A DNA stretch of 21,473 nucleotides from NCBI GenBank assembly GCA_937894725.1, contig CALAYL010000093.1, forward strand, positions 1-21,473, read 5' to 3'. The position numbers and the translations under genes are program-made. Source of the DNA: an uncultured Bacteroidota bacterium. GTDB lineage: Bacteria; Bacteroidota; Bacteroidia; Chitinophagales; LD1. Position 1 is the stretch's first letter. Each line of letters opens with the position of its first letter. The notes beneath the pieces are model-generated. The model did not search any database. It saw only the letters and a list, made by a program, of their open reading frames with translations, and was not told the origin of the DNA. Shown piece after piece: positions 1 through 8,238 of the stretch.

Positions 1-111
1 GGCATCATACATTTTTTGATTTGCCATTTCAAAAGATGTAATCTTTTTCAGATTGTCATTTAAGAAATCTGACACTTGATGAGTAATATTTGCTTCAAAT
101 ACTTTCATCAT
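1..111 (-). CDS. N-terminal fragment of a gene coupled to the restriction endonuclease (function unknown)
   Basis: Only the first 37 codons lie in the window; the gene runs off the left edge. Its ATG (109-111) overlaps the TGA of the upstream endonuclease (108-110) in the arrangement ATGATGA, so translation is probably coupled. A second ATG follows at once (106-108) and could also be used. The visible part reads MMKVFEANITHQVSDF and then continues as a charged helical stretch ending in QKMYDA. I do not recognise a domain in so short a piece. Genes placed this way beside a type II restriction endonuclease are often the cognate DNA methyltransferase, but that is inference from position; a helper or unrelated protein is equally compatible with what can be seen. 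Confidence 0.6.
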   Translation of the reverse strand, partial: MMKVFEANITHQVSDFLNDNLKKITSFEMANQKMYDA

Positions 112-786
112 TGAGGTTTGTTATAGCTTACAATTTTGGTTATTCCTGTTACTTCACCTGTAAGAGTTACAATTCGTTGATATTGTAATCTCCATTGTAA
201 AGCATTTGAAATAGTCAAGTAACCCTGTTCAGGTGGAGTTTTTAAGATTTGTTCCGCTAATTTTGATAATGTTATTTCGTCTGCTGGATTATTTTTGTCT
301 TGCAAGTAAGCAATGATGTCGGCTTCATTAGCTTTATCCTTAACCATTTCTCTTAAACGGTAAGTTGTGGTATAGTCAGCCGTTCTCTCTTTTGCAACAA
401 ATGAACAACTTACAAAATTCAAAGTTGCTGTTTTACTTTTCGGGTCGTCAGCTTTGTCGTAAACGAAAACAAGTAAGTTATAACCAAGTCCGAAAACCTT
501 TTGTTTAGCGTCTTTGAAAGGGCAAGATGATTGGGGTTGTTTTATCGAAGTTACTTTGATGTCAGTTAAAATATCGTCTGAAGGTAAGTCAACACCGCTT
601 GCAGAAGAACCAATTGTAACTTCGTATTTGTCGTTTAAGTGTTTTTGAAATTTCTGTTCAATAAGTGTCCCAACGGCTTTGCCGTCCGTTACTCCAAACA
701 GTTCTTTGTGCTGAAATTTTGATTGTTCAACACAGAAAATTTGGGCTTCATATATTAAGGTCTTTAGCGTTAATTTTTTTCTTCAT
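108..786 (-). CDS. Type II restriction endonuclease, PD-(D/E)XK type, start codon out of frame
   Basis: An uninterrupted frame runs on the minus strand from 782 to the stop at 108-110 but contains no ATG, GTG or TTG until 422, which lies after the catalytic region. An ATG at 784-786 is followed by AAG and a run of seven A. Removing one A joins it to the frame and gives a protein of about 225 aa starting MKKKLTLKTLIYEAQ. The catalytic region reads GVDLPSDDILTDIKVTS, fitting PD-(D/E)XK with Asp at 588-590 and an Asp-Ile-Lys triad at 555-563, followed by a Gln-Pro-Gln-Ser-Ser-Cys-Pro segment. I recall similar sequences annotated as restriction endonucleases, but I cannot name the recognition site. 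The gene is coupled to the next one by ATGATGA. It may be a real frameshifted or phase-variable gene, may be rescued by slippage on the A run, or may reflect a homopolymer sequencing error. Confidence 0.7.
774..780 (-). repeat. A7 homopolymer at the start of the restriction gene
   Basis: Seven T on the plus strand read as seven A just after the ATG AAG of the restriction endonuclease. Loss of one A, or gain of two, would bring the ATG at 784-786 into the frame that encodes the nuclease. As written, the ATG frame stops after 12 codons, at 748-750. Confidence 0.6.
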
Positions 787-940
787 TATTGTCTTAAAAT
801 GGATGTCGCTAAGTTAATGTTTTTAAGGCTAAAACATGCGCTGTCTTATCGGTAAGTTTTGCACAAAAGGCAAGTATCAAGTAAAAAAATCAGTTAGTTA
901 TACTGTCGAAATTGCATAGCTATTTTATCTACAGATGAAA

Positions 941-960
941 GTATCATATCAATATGACAC
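941..960. promoter_or_regulatory. Imperfect palindrome upstream of the sulfatase gene (possible operator)
   Basis: The 20-nt sequence GTATCATATCAATATGACAC has two 6-nt arms (TCATAT and ATATGA) around CA, and the outer GT and AC also pair after one mismatch. It lies in the 230-nt space between the divergent restriction and sulfatase genes, 56 nt before the sulfatase ATG. It could bind a dimeric regulator, but AT-rich intergenic DNA yields such matches by chance. The rest of 787-1010 shows no gene or other clear signal. Confidence 0.2.
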
Positions 961-1016
961 GCCCGCTTTTATATCAAATGCTAGCCTAACATACCAACTT
1001 TTTTACATATTTGTGT

Positions 1017-2627
1017 ATGAAAAAATTGATTCTACCTTTTTTTATAGTCGTCTTTGTAGGTTCTTCTGCATTTTTATTAAAGCCTCTGTATAGCGATAAA
1101 TTCAAGATTTTTTGGGATGAAAAACTGATTGCAGGCAAGAAAGAATACCTTTCGCAAAAGCAGGTAACGCCCTTGGCACAAAAGCCAAATATTATCATCA
1201 TTTTGGCTGATGATTTGGGGCAAACAGACATCTCGCTTTATGGCAATAAAACGATTGAAACGCCCAATATTGATGCTATCGGCAAAGAGGGGGTGGTTTT
1301 TACGGAGGGCTACATTTCATCGCCAGTATGTTCGCCTTCGCGAGCAGGGCTGCTCACGGGTCGTTACCAACAGCGTTTTGGGCATGAGTTTCAACCCTCA
1401 GAGCGGTATCTCAAAAACATGTTGGAGTATTATGGCTTTAAGCTATTACCTAAATTTCGTCCACTTTCGCCTATCAAAACACTAGAGCAACCCAGTACCG
1501 AAGATAGATTGCGGCAAGGTTTGCCACCATCGGAAATCACTTTGGCAGAGATGCTTAAAAAGTATGATTATCAAACAGCCCTGATAGGCAAATGGCATTT
1601 GGGAGCAGCAGATTTTGCGAAGCCTTGCAACCGCGGATTTGACTATCAGTATGGCTTTTATGAAGCCTTTACGCTGTATGCTCCAAAAAAAGATACCAAT
1701 ATTGTAAATCGCCCTATACCTGGCGAGTATATGGATAAGCATCAGTGGAAAACAGCCGAAGGGCGAACGGGCAACTGTGCTATTTTACGCAACTGCTGTG
1801 AGCGACAAGAGGAGGATAAATATCTCACCGATAAATTGACCGATGAGGCGCTTGAATTTATAGACAGAAGCAAAGAAAAACCATTCTTTTTGTACCTACC
1901 TTACAATGCGCCTCATGTTCCCCTGCAAGCACAAAAGAAATACTACGCTCAGTTTGCACATATCAAAGACCCTACGAAACGAGTGTATGCGGCTATGATT
2001 AAAAACCTAGATGACGAAGTAGGCCGGCTCACGCACTATCTCGACAGTATGGGGTTGACAGAAAACACCCTAATTTTCTTTTTGAGCGACAATGGTGGTG
2101 CCGCCTACAATGGCACTACCGACAATGCTCCTTTCAGGGGTGGTAAACTCACCAATTTTGAAGGTGGACTTCGAGTACCCTTTATGCTAAAATGGAAAGG
2201 GCAAATCACCCCATCGGTCTATTCCCAGCCCGTGATTTCGTTCGATGTTTTTGCCACAGTAGTAAAAGCCCTCGGCATTACACTTCCAGCGGATAGAGTC
2301 TATGATGGAAAAGATTTGATAGCAGCTATTGGATCTCCTTCAGAGCCATTGCACGAGGCGCTTTTCTGGCGATCAGATTTTAGTAAAGCTTTGCGCAAAG
2401 ACCATTGGAAACTACTCGTAAATGAGTATGACAATGACACACTTTTATACGATATGCGCAGCGATATCTCGGAGCGAAAAAATCTGGCTAAGACAGAAAC
2501 GCAGGAATTAAAAAAACTTTTGACTCAGCTTCAAGATTGGGAAGACAATATGATAAAACCACTTTGGCCAAGAGTGGTAAATTATGTTTATAAAGACGAT
2601 CAAGGGAAGCATACCTTTGCCTTTTAA
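1017..2627 (+). CDS. Formylglycine-dependent sulfatase (S1 family, arylsulfatase-like)
   Basis: Hydrolyses a sulfate ester, probably on a carbohydrate, in the periplasm or outside the cell; the substrate cannot be read from the sequence. The start chosen is the ATG at 1017, giving 536 aa, rather than the TTG two codons upstream. A hydrophobic segment at residues 4-20 acts as signal peptide or anchor. The sulfatase signature CSPSRAGLLTGR places the Cys converted to formylglycine at residue 105 and Arg at 109. Other expected residues are the Asp-Asp metal ligands (65-66), the GKWHLG motif (191-196), the Pro-His of the YNAPH segment (299-300), Asp-Asn of SDNGG (358-359) and the Lys of FRGGK (377). 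All S1 active-site elements are therefore present. The gene stands alone, with no polysaccharide-utilisation genes beside it. A formylglycine-generating or anaerobic maturation enzyme must be encoded elsewhere. Confidence 0.92.
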   Translation: MKKLILPFFIVVFVGSSAFLLKPLYSDKFKIFWDEKLIAGKKEYLSQKQVTPLAQKPNIIIILADDLGQTDISLYGNKTIETPNIDAIGKEGVVFTEGYISSPVCSPSRAGLLTGRYQQRFGHEFQPSERYLKNMLEYYGFKLLPKFRPLSPIKTLEQPSTEDRLRQGLPPSEITLAEMLKKYDYQTALIGKWHLGAADFAKPCNRGFDYQYGFYEAFTLYAPKKDTNIVNRPIPGEYMDKHQWKTAEGRTGNCAILRNCCERQEEDKYLTDKLTDEALEFIDRSKEKPFFLYLPYNAPHVPLQAQKKYYAQFAHIKDPTKRVYAAMIKNLDDEVGRLTHYLDSMGLTENTLIFFLSDNGGAAYNGTTDNAPFRGGKLTNFEGGLRVPFMLKWKGQITPSVYSQPVISFDVFATVVKALGITLPADRVYDGKDLIAAIGSPSEPLHEALFWRSDFSKALRKDHWKLLVNEYDNDTLLYDMRSDISERKNLAKTETQELKKLLTQLQDWEDNMIKPLWPRVVNYVYKDDQGKHTFAF

Positions 2628-2715
2628 TCAAAAAAGGGTTAATTTTAAGTATAACATTTAAACACTTGCACGGTATTCGTGTTTGGTGTATTAAATGCTA
2701 ATTAAAACAAATATC

Positions 2716-3576
2716 ATGAAAACAATAAAAACAAGCATACTAGGGCTTTTGCTCATGGTATCTACTGCACTCATGGCCCAAGCCAATATGGAAGATGTAG
2801 TCTATTTAAAAAACGGTACAGTATATAGGGGTATGGTGATAGAGCAAGTATTGGGTGAAAGCCTAAAAGTGAAAATTGCGGGTGGTAGCATCATCGCCTT
2901 GCAAGTAGCAGATGTTTATAAAATCACTAAAGAAGCAGTGGAGGTAGCACCTAGTACAACTCCCCGTTCAGACTATTTTGAAGGCTATGGTAATCATCAC
3001 TATCGCAGAGACACCTCTACTACTCCAGCCTATTTAAAAACTAGACGATTTTTCCGTTCGATAGAGTTTAGACCAGGAATCAACAATATTGGCCTTAGAG
3101 TGGTGAAAGGCTATAAGTTTAATCGCTTTGCTAGCTTAGGATTAGGAGTAGGAGTAGATGGCGTTTATTTTGGTAAAGGTATATCATGGGGCAAAGGTGT
3201 GTACGACAATAAGAATGTAAATAACGGGCTGTATATACCTGTATATTTACAGTTGTCGGGCGATATATTAGCAAAGCGAATTACGCCATACTACTATATG
3301 GAGGCGGGCTATGCGTTTCATCCTGCCAATCCATTTGTAAATAAAAACCCTATTAGCAAAAGTTGGGGTGGTCCTACTGGTGCATTAGGCCTAGGTGTCA
3401 AGTTTTATAGCAAGCGAAACATGAGTTTAGCTATCAATGCCAACGCCAACTATCGTACAGATATCTATCGCACAGAGCGAGTAAGATTCGATAATCTTGG
3501 CAACCCTGTTAAGTTTAACGAGAGAGGTATAGCGGGCAGATTGTTTGGTTCATTGGGGATAGCCTTAGGGTTTTAG
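2716..3576 (+). CDS. Predicted outer-membrane beta-barrel protein with N-terminal small beta domain
   Basis: The start is taken at the ATG at 2716 (MKTIKTSILG), which opens a normal signal peptide (hydrophobic residues 8-20, likely cleavage after the AQA near 21-23). An earlier ATG at 2695 would put a polar extension in front of it. Residues 27-73 (VVYLKNGTVYRGMVIEQ and onward to VYKITKE) form a small beta-rich domain that recurs in many Bacteroidota surface proteins of unknown role. From about residue 115 to the end the sequence alternates hydrophobic and polar residues, is rich in Gly, Tyr and Asn, and ends in Phe (GIALGF), as outer-membrane barrels do. An eight-strand type barrel is plausible from the length of 286 aa. 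The specific function is unknown. The next gene is 61 nt downstream and has its own candidate promoter. Confidence 0.75.
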   Translation: MKTIKTSILGLLLMVSTALMAQANMEDVVYLKNGTVYRGMVIEQVLGESLKVKIAGGSIIALQVADVYKITKEAVEVAPSTTPRSDYFEGYGNHHYRRDTSTTPAYLKTRRFFRSIEFRPGINNIGLRVVKGYKFNRFASLGLGVGVDGVYFGKGISWGKGVYDNKNVNNGLYIPVYLQLSGDILAKRITPYYYMEAGYAFHPANPFVNKNPISKSWGGPTGALGLGVKFYSKRNMSLAINANANYRTDIYRTERVRFDNLGNPVKFNERGIAGRLFGSLGIALGF

Positions 3577-3621
3577 TACTATTTAGCTGAGGGTATTGGC
3601 TTTTTGATTTAATAAAAAAGT

Positions 3622-3629
3622 TAAGTTTG
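3622..3629 (+). promoter_or_regulatory. Candidate Bacteroidota -7 box upstream of scpA
   Basis: TAAGTTTG matches the Bacteroidota -7 consensus TAnnTTTG and ends 8 nt before the scpA ATG. A TTTTTG at 3601-3606 could serve as -33 element, although the 15-nt spacing is shorter than usual; a TTG at 3596-3598 is an alternative at 23 nt. If used, the leader would be only a few bases long. Confidence 0.35.
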
Positions 3630-3637
3630 TACCCTAG

Positions 3638-4402
3638 ATGAGTACGCCCGATACATATGCCATAAAGTTGCCTCAATTTGAGGGGCCATTTGATTTGTTG
3701 TTGTTTTTTATCGAACGCGATGAGTTAGATATTTACGACATACCTATTTTCAAAATTACACAAGATTTCCTCTCTTATATCCATAGTATGGAGCAGCTCA
3801 ATATAGAGATGGCGAGTGAGTTTATATTGGTGGCGGCTACATTGATGCGTATCAAGGCGAAGATGCTTCTGCCACGAAAAGAGGTAAATGAACAAGGTGT
3901 AGAAGTGGACCCTCGGGAAGAGCTTGTAAGCCGACTTTTGGAATACAAAAAATTCAAACAAGTATCGGACGAACTGCGCCAGCTCGAAGATGATCGACAA
4001 AGTATAGCCAAAAGAGGCAATATAGAACAAGAGGTTAAAGATATAGCGGCTCTTTTTGAAACAGAATATGAGATGCAATCACTCACGATGTTTCGCCTGA
4101 TGAAAGCTTTTCAAAATGTGCTCGATAGAGTAGCCAAAGAAAAAAACAAAGCCGTACATACTATAGTACAGCCGCTCTATACCATTGAAGGCGAAAAAAT
4201 GCTATTACGCGATGTGGTAAGAGGCAAAGAGAAAGTGGCATTTGAAAAAATATTTGAAGGAGTTGAAAATCGGGTGCATGCTATTTTTACCTTTTTATCG
4301 ATGCTGGAACTTATCCAAGAGCAATACCTCACTATCGTAATAGGCGAGGGTTACAACAATTTTTGGATACAGGAAAAACAAGCGGAGAGCGAGACTCCCT
4401 AA
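3638..4402 (+). CDS. scpA: Segregation and condensation protein A (ScpA, kleisin)
   Basis: ScpA is the kleisin subunit that bridges the SMC dimer and recruits ScpB in the bacterial condensin complex, which organises and separates chromosomes. The N-terminus carries the family signature: FEGPFDLLLFFIERDELDIYDI at residues 14-35, then ITQDFLSYI and the SMC-neck-binding helical bundle with ASEFILVAATLMRIKAKMLLP (residues 59-79). The middle is a charged linker, and the C-terminus (about 190-250) has the winged-helix region that contacts the SMC head, ending in a segment around FTFLSMLELI. The length of 254 aa is normal. No scpB follows in the window: the next gene is the GH3 fusion 74 nt downstream. 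Identification is firm. Confidence 0.95.
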   Translation: MSTPDTYAIKLPQFEGPFDLLLFFIERDELDIYDIPIFKITQDFLSYIHSMEQLNIEMASEFILVAATLMRIKAKMLLPRKEVNEQGVEVDPREELVSRLLEYKKFKQVSDELRQLEDDRQSIAKRGNIEQEVKDIAALFETEYEMQSLTMFRLMKAFQNVLDRVAKEKNKAVHTIVQPLYTIEGEKMLLRDVVRGKEKVAFEKIFEGVENRVHAIFTFLSMLELIQEQYLTIVIGEGYNNFWIQEKQAESETP

Positions 4403-4476
4403 TCTTTTATTGCATAAAAAAACGAATATTTATACAAAGGCTTTGTATTTGGCAAAGGTTTTGTTTATTTGAAGAT

Positions 4477-7400
4477 ATGTTTATTAGGATCTTTTTTGTT
4501 AGCTTATTTCTTTTTGCTCAATGGCCAAAGGGGGGGTATCTCAGTGGTGAGCAAAAGCCGCTGGTGCTTATGAAACAAGTGCTCTATCCTGTCAAAGTTA
4601 ATTATCCAGTGAGTAAGCAGGTAGGGAGTTATGCTGAGGGCGAAGCTCCTTTTGCTGACTGGGAAAAAAACAAACTCTGCATGGCTTATGTTAATCGTAC
4701 TATTGATTCACTCACTATTGAGCAGAAAGTAGCGCAATGTTTTATGTTGGCTTGCTATACGAGCGGGGTAAGCAAAAATATGGACTATGTAGAGCGAATG
4801 GTGCAACAAGGCAAATGCGGAGGGCTATTGTTTTTTAAAGGTGAGCCTACAGCTCAAGCTTATTGGACAGATAGGCTACAGCGACAAGCAAAAATTCAAC
4901 TTCTTGTAGCTATCGATGGTGAATGGGGCTTATCGATGCGATTAGACAGTACCACCACTTTTCCGCGTCAGCTCACACTAGGTGCAATATCAGACAATCA
5001 GCTGATTTATAAAATGGGTCAGGAGATAGGACGGCAGTGTAGAGCCGTAGGTATCAATGTGAACTTTGCTCCCGTATCGGATGTAAACAATAATCCCAAC
5101 AATCCTGTCATCAACGACCGCTCTTTTGGTGAAGATAAAATGCGTGTTGCGCTGAAGGCATTAGAGTATGGCATGGGTATGCAAAATGAAAAAGTGCTCG
5201 CTTGTGCAAAACACTTTCCAGGTCATGGAGATACAGACAAAGATTCTCATTATGGTATTCCTGTCATCAATAAAACGCTTGTTCAGCTCGATGCTTTAGA
5301 GTTGTTTCCTTTTAAGGTTTTATTTACCAATGGTATAGGCAGTACCATGAGTGCCCACCTATCTCTACCACAGCTCGATAAGACGGGTATTCCCGCATCG
5401 CTATCGCCCGAGATCACGACCAATTTGCTCAAGAATAGTTTAAACTTTAAAGGCATAGTATTTACCGATGCGCTCAACATGAAAGGAGCTTCTACGGCCG
5501 TGTCAGGTCGAAATGTGGACTCTATAGCCTTTGTAGCGGGAAATGATGTTTTAGAATATTCTGAAAATCCAGAGCGAGGCATTACGCAAATTTCTAAGGC
5601 AATAAAATCTGGCGATTTGCCGATAGCTATGCTCGATGAAAAAGTCAAAAAGATTCTCGCATACAAGTACTTATTGGGGCTGGAAGAATATCATGCACTT
5701 TTTACCCAAGATTTGACAGATAGACTCAACCCGCCTGCTGCCAGCATATTGCGACAGCAGCTTTTTGATAAAGCGATCACAATTGCTGCGTCTGAAGATG
5801 GCATTTTGCCATTACAACAAAACTTTAGAGACATCGCTACCATAGCTATCGATTACAAAGGTATTTCAAGTTTTCAAAAACATATTGATACCTATCTCGA
5901 AAACACCCCTTATTTTTTTGAAAACGAAAGCCAACAGTTGTATGATAGCCAGTTTGAGAAAATTGCCAATCATGATTTGGTGATAATAGGCATTCACGGT
6001 ATGAGTAGATATGCATCAAAAAACTATGGACTTAGCAATACCACTATTTCTTTTATACATGAGTTAAATAAAAAAACTAAAGTGATATTGGTGCTTTTTG
6101 GTTCACCTTATAGCTTGAAGTTTTTTGACGAAGAAAAAAATGTACTAGTAGCATACGAAGAAAATGATGCCACACAGCTAGCTGCCGCCAATGCAGTGCT
6201 GGGCGGTATTAGCGTAACGGGCAAACTACCCGTAACGGCTTCTGCGAAGTATAAAGTGGGCGTGGGTATGCAGCAAGAAAACATACTTCGTATGCGTATC
6301 GCTACCCCAGAAGATGTCAATTTGAAAACAGAAGATATTAGAGAAATTGACGAAGTCGTACTCAATGGGTTGATAGCAAAAGCCTATCCAGGATGCCAAG
6401 TGGCCATAGTCAAAAACAACCAGCTGATATGGAATAAATCGTATGGTCGAATGACTTATGAAGATAGCCAAAAGTCCACTGCCGCATCTTTGTACGATCT
6501 TGCTTCTATCACAAAAATTGCGGCCACAACTTTAGCGGTGATGAAACTAAACGAAGAACAAAAACTAGAGCTAAATAGTACCGTGGGAGATTACCTATCA
6601 TTGCCCGAAAACAACACCATAGCCAAGCTAAAAATTGCCGACATACTCACTCACCATGCAGGATTGAAGGCATATTTAGAGTTTTATACCAATACATTAG
6701 ACACGAATAAAACGAAGTATTATCGCACGGCTTCGGAAAAAGGGTTTTCAGTACCTGTGGCGCGCGATTTATTTCTAAGAGATGACTATCCAGACACGAT
6801 TTGGAATATCATGGCTACTTATCCAGTCAATTCAAACCCATCGTATGTTTACAGCGATTTCGATTTTTATATACTTCAAAAAGTAGTCGAATATATCACG
6901 GGGCAACCACTCGATGAGTATGTAAAACAAACATTTTACATTCCTATGGGGCTGAATAGAACGTGCTTTAAACCTACAAATCAATTTCCACTCAGTAAAA
7001 TCGCGCCTACCGAAAATGATCAGCGATTTAGACAACAGCAGATACAAGGTTTCGTTCACGATCCAGGAGCTGCTATGTATGGAGGAGTAGCGGGTCATGC
7101 GGGCTTGTTTTCTAATGCGGTGGATTTAGCGCAAATTATGCAGCTGTTTTTAAATCATGGAAACTATAATGGCTTGCAGCTTTTAAAACCTGAAACAGTG
7201 GATCTTTTTACCAAGCAATATAACACACGATCTAGACGTGGGCTGGGGTTTGATAAACCAGAACCAGATACTCGTAAAGGAAGTCCGTGCTATGACGGCA
7301 CCCCATTGGCTACTTTTGGCCATACAGGTTTTACGGGCACGGCCGTTTGGAGCGATCCCGAAAATGAGCTCACCATTGTGTTTTTATCGAACAGAGTTTA

Positions 7401-7500
7401 TCCTGTAGCTGAAAACCCTAAACTAGTAAAAATGGGTATCCGCACCGACATTCAAAAGATAATTTATAAAGCACTAGAAAAAGGGGAAAAGAAAAACTAG
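4477..7500 (+). CDS. Fusion of GH3 beta-N-acetylglucosaminidase and class C-type serine hydrolase
   Basis: A 1007-aa protein joining two enzymes that act on cell-wall material. The start is the ATG at 4477, which begins a signal peptide (MFIRIFFVSLFLFAQ); an upstream ATG at 4363 lies inside scpA and adds a non-signal leader. Residues 70-400 are a glycoside hydrolase family 3 barrel of the NagZ kind: KHFPGHGDTDKDSHYG (245-260) with the Asp-His general acid/base pair, and FTDALNMKGAS with the nucleophile Asp at 331. A GH3 C-terminal domain follows. Residues 630-1000 are a beta-lactamase/penicillin-binding-protein-like serine hydrolase with Ser-Ile-Thr-Lys (677-680), Tyr-Ser-Asp (792-794) and His-Thr-Gly (949-951), an esterase- or peptidase-like variant rather than a resistance enzyme. 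This fusion is common in Bacteroidota, where it is thought to trim peptidoglycan in the periplasm. A G7 run lies just after the signal peptide (4530-4536). Confidence 0.9.
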   Translation: MFIRIFFVSLFLFAQWPKGGYLSGEQKPLVLMKQVLYPVKVNYPVSKQVGSYAEGEAPFADWEKNKLCMAYVNRTIDSLTIEQKVAQCFMLACYTSGVSKNMDYVERMVQQGKCGGLLFFKGEPTAQAYWTDRLQRQAKIQLLVAIDGEWGLSMRLDSTTTFPRQLTLGAISDNQLIYKMGQEIGRQCRAVGINVNFAPVSDVNNNPNNPVINDRSFGEDKMRVALKALEYGMGMQNEKVLACAKHFPGHGDTDKDSHYGIPVINKTLVQLDALELFPFKVLFTNGIGSTMSAHLSLPQLDKTGIPASLSPEITTNLLKNSLNFKGIVFTDALNMKGASTAVSGRNVDSIAFVAGNDVLEYSENPERGITQISKAIKSGDLPIAMLDEKVKKILAYKYLLGLEEYHALFTQDLTDRLNPPAASILRQQLFDKAITIAASEDGILPLQQNFRDIATIAIDYKGISSFQKHIDTYLENTPYFFENESQQLYDSQFEKIANHDLVIIGIHGMSRYASKNYGLSNTTISFIHELNKKTKVILVLFGSPYSLKFFDEEKNVLVAYEENDATQLAAANAVLGGISVTGKLPVTASAKYKVGVGMQQENILRMRIATPEDVNLKTEDIREIDEVVLNGLIAKAYPGCQVAIVKNNQLIWNKSYGRMTYEDSQKSTAASLYDLASITKIAATTLAVMKLNEEQKLELNSTVGDYLSLPENNTIAKLKIADILTHHAGLKAYLEFYTNTLDTNKTKYYRTASEKGFSVPVARDLFLRDDYPDTIWNIMATYPVNSNPSYVYSDFDFYILQKVVEYITGQPLDEYVKQTFYIPMGLNRTCFKPTNQFPLSKIAPTENDQRFRQQQIQGFVHDPGAAMYGGVAGHAGLFSNAVDLAQIMQLFLNHGNYNGLQLLKPETVDLFTKQYNTRSRRGLGFDKPEPDTRKGSPCYDGTPLATFGHTGFTGTAVWSDPENELTIVFLSNRVYPVAENPKLVKMGIRTDIQKIIYKALEKGEKKN

Positions 7501-7571
7501 GCTCCTTTTGTGTGTTTACGCTCTCTTTTTTAGGCTAATTTCTTATTTTGGCAATAAATTTAAAGCTAAGC

Positions 7572-8195
7572 ATGCAAACGCTCATTATAGGAATAGCAGG
7601 AGGGTCTGGCTCAGGCAAAACTACTGTGGTCAAAAAAATCCTTTCTTCTTTTCCTGGAAAGGAAGTAGCTGTTATATCGCAAGATGCTTATTACAGAGAC
7701 AATAGTCATCTCTCACTAGAAGAGCGAAGAAAAATCAATTTCGACCATCCCAATGCGATTGAGTTTGAGCTTTTGGTAAACCATATGAAGCAACTCAAAT
7801 CGGGGAAAAGCATAGCGGAGCCTACCTATGATTATGTGACATCTACACGTCAAGAAAAAACAGTCACCATTTCGCCACGCCATATCATATTAGTAGAAGG
7901 TATTTTGCTTTTTACAGACAAAGGTGTACGTGACCTTTGTGACATCAAAGTCTTTGTGGATGCAGACTCTGACGATAGATTGATGCGTATTATAGAACGC
8001 GATATGAGAGAGCGAGGTCGTTCTGCTCAAGATGTGATAAATCGCTATCATGTAGTTAAAAAAATGCACGAGCAGTTTATAGAACCCTCAAAGCGATTTG
8101 CTGATATCATTATTCCTCAAGGAGGAGAAAATTATGTAGCAGTAGATGTATTGGTATCTATGATAAAGCAAAAATTGCTAGGCGTAAAAAACTAG
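7572..8195 (+). CDS. udk: Uridine kinase (uridine/cytidine salvage)
   Basis: Phosphorylates uridine and cytidine to UMP and CMP with a nucleoside triphosphate, in the cytoplasm. The start is the ATG at 7572 (MQTLIIGIAGGSGSGKTT); an in-frame TTG 24 nt upstream adds eight residues without family support. The P-loop GGSGSGKT is at 10-17. The substrate segments follow as expected: SQDAYYRD (37-43 region), FDHPNAIEF (58-65), EPTYDYVT (83-90), ILVEGIL (106-112) and the lid/C-terminal RDMRERGR. The length of 207 aa equals the family norm. It lies 71 nt after the GH3 fusion and 43 nt before the lipoprotein gene, so co-transcription with either is possible but not required. Close homologues in other bacteria include phosphoribulokinase-like proteins, but the motif set favours Udk. 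Confidence 0.93.
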   Translation: MQTLIIGIAGGSGSGKTTVVKKILSSFPGKEVAVISQDAYYRDNSHLSLEERRKINFDHPNAIEFELLVNHMKQLKSGKSIAEPTYDYVTSTRQEKTVTISPRHIILVEGILLFTDKGVRDLCDIKVFVDADSDDRLMRIIERDMRERGRSAQDVINRYHVVKKMHEQFIEPSKRFADIIIPQGGENYVAVDVLVSMIKQKLLGVKN

Positions 8196-8203
8196 TTTGG
8201 CAT

Positions 8204-8218
8204 TAGATTTGTACTTTG
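8204..8218 (+). promoter_or_regulatory. Candidate promoter boxes upstream of the M48 lipoprotein gene
   Basis: TAGATTTG (8204-8211) matches the TAnnTTTG -7 consensus and is followed directly by TACTTTG (8212-8218), a one-base-shorter variant. The ATG is at 8239, giving a leader of roughly 20 nt that contains an A8 run. No well-spaced TTTG -33 element is clear, so this is only a candidate. Confidence 0.3.
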
Positions 8219-8238
8219 AAAATCAAAAAAAACGTAAA

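Noticed and set aside
108..422. A 104-aa frame starting at TTG 422 as a complete gene
   Set aside because: The open frame continues upstream to 782 and includes the nuclease active site, so the TTG is only the first standard-type codon, not the real start.
986..1231. Minus-strand frame over the sulfatase start as a gene
   Set aside because: It is antisense to well-supported sulfatase coding sequence and shows no recognisable protein features.
4363..4476. Upstream extension of the GH3 fusion overlapping scpA
   Set aside because: The extra 38 residues are unlike any GH3 leader and would hide the signal peptide that begins at ATG 4477.
6780..6850. Tyr-Ser-Asp instead of Tyr-Ser-Asn in the serine hydrolase as a damaged active site
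   Set aside because: Tyr-Ser-Asp is common in esterase-like members of this family, so it is a normal variant.
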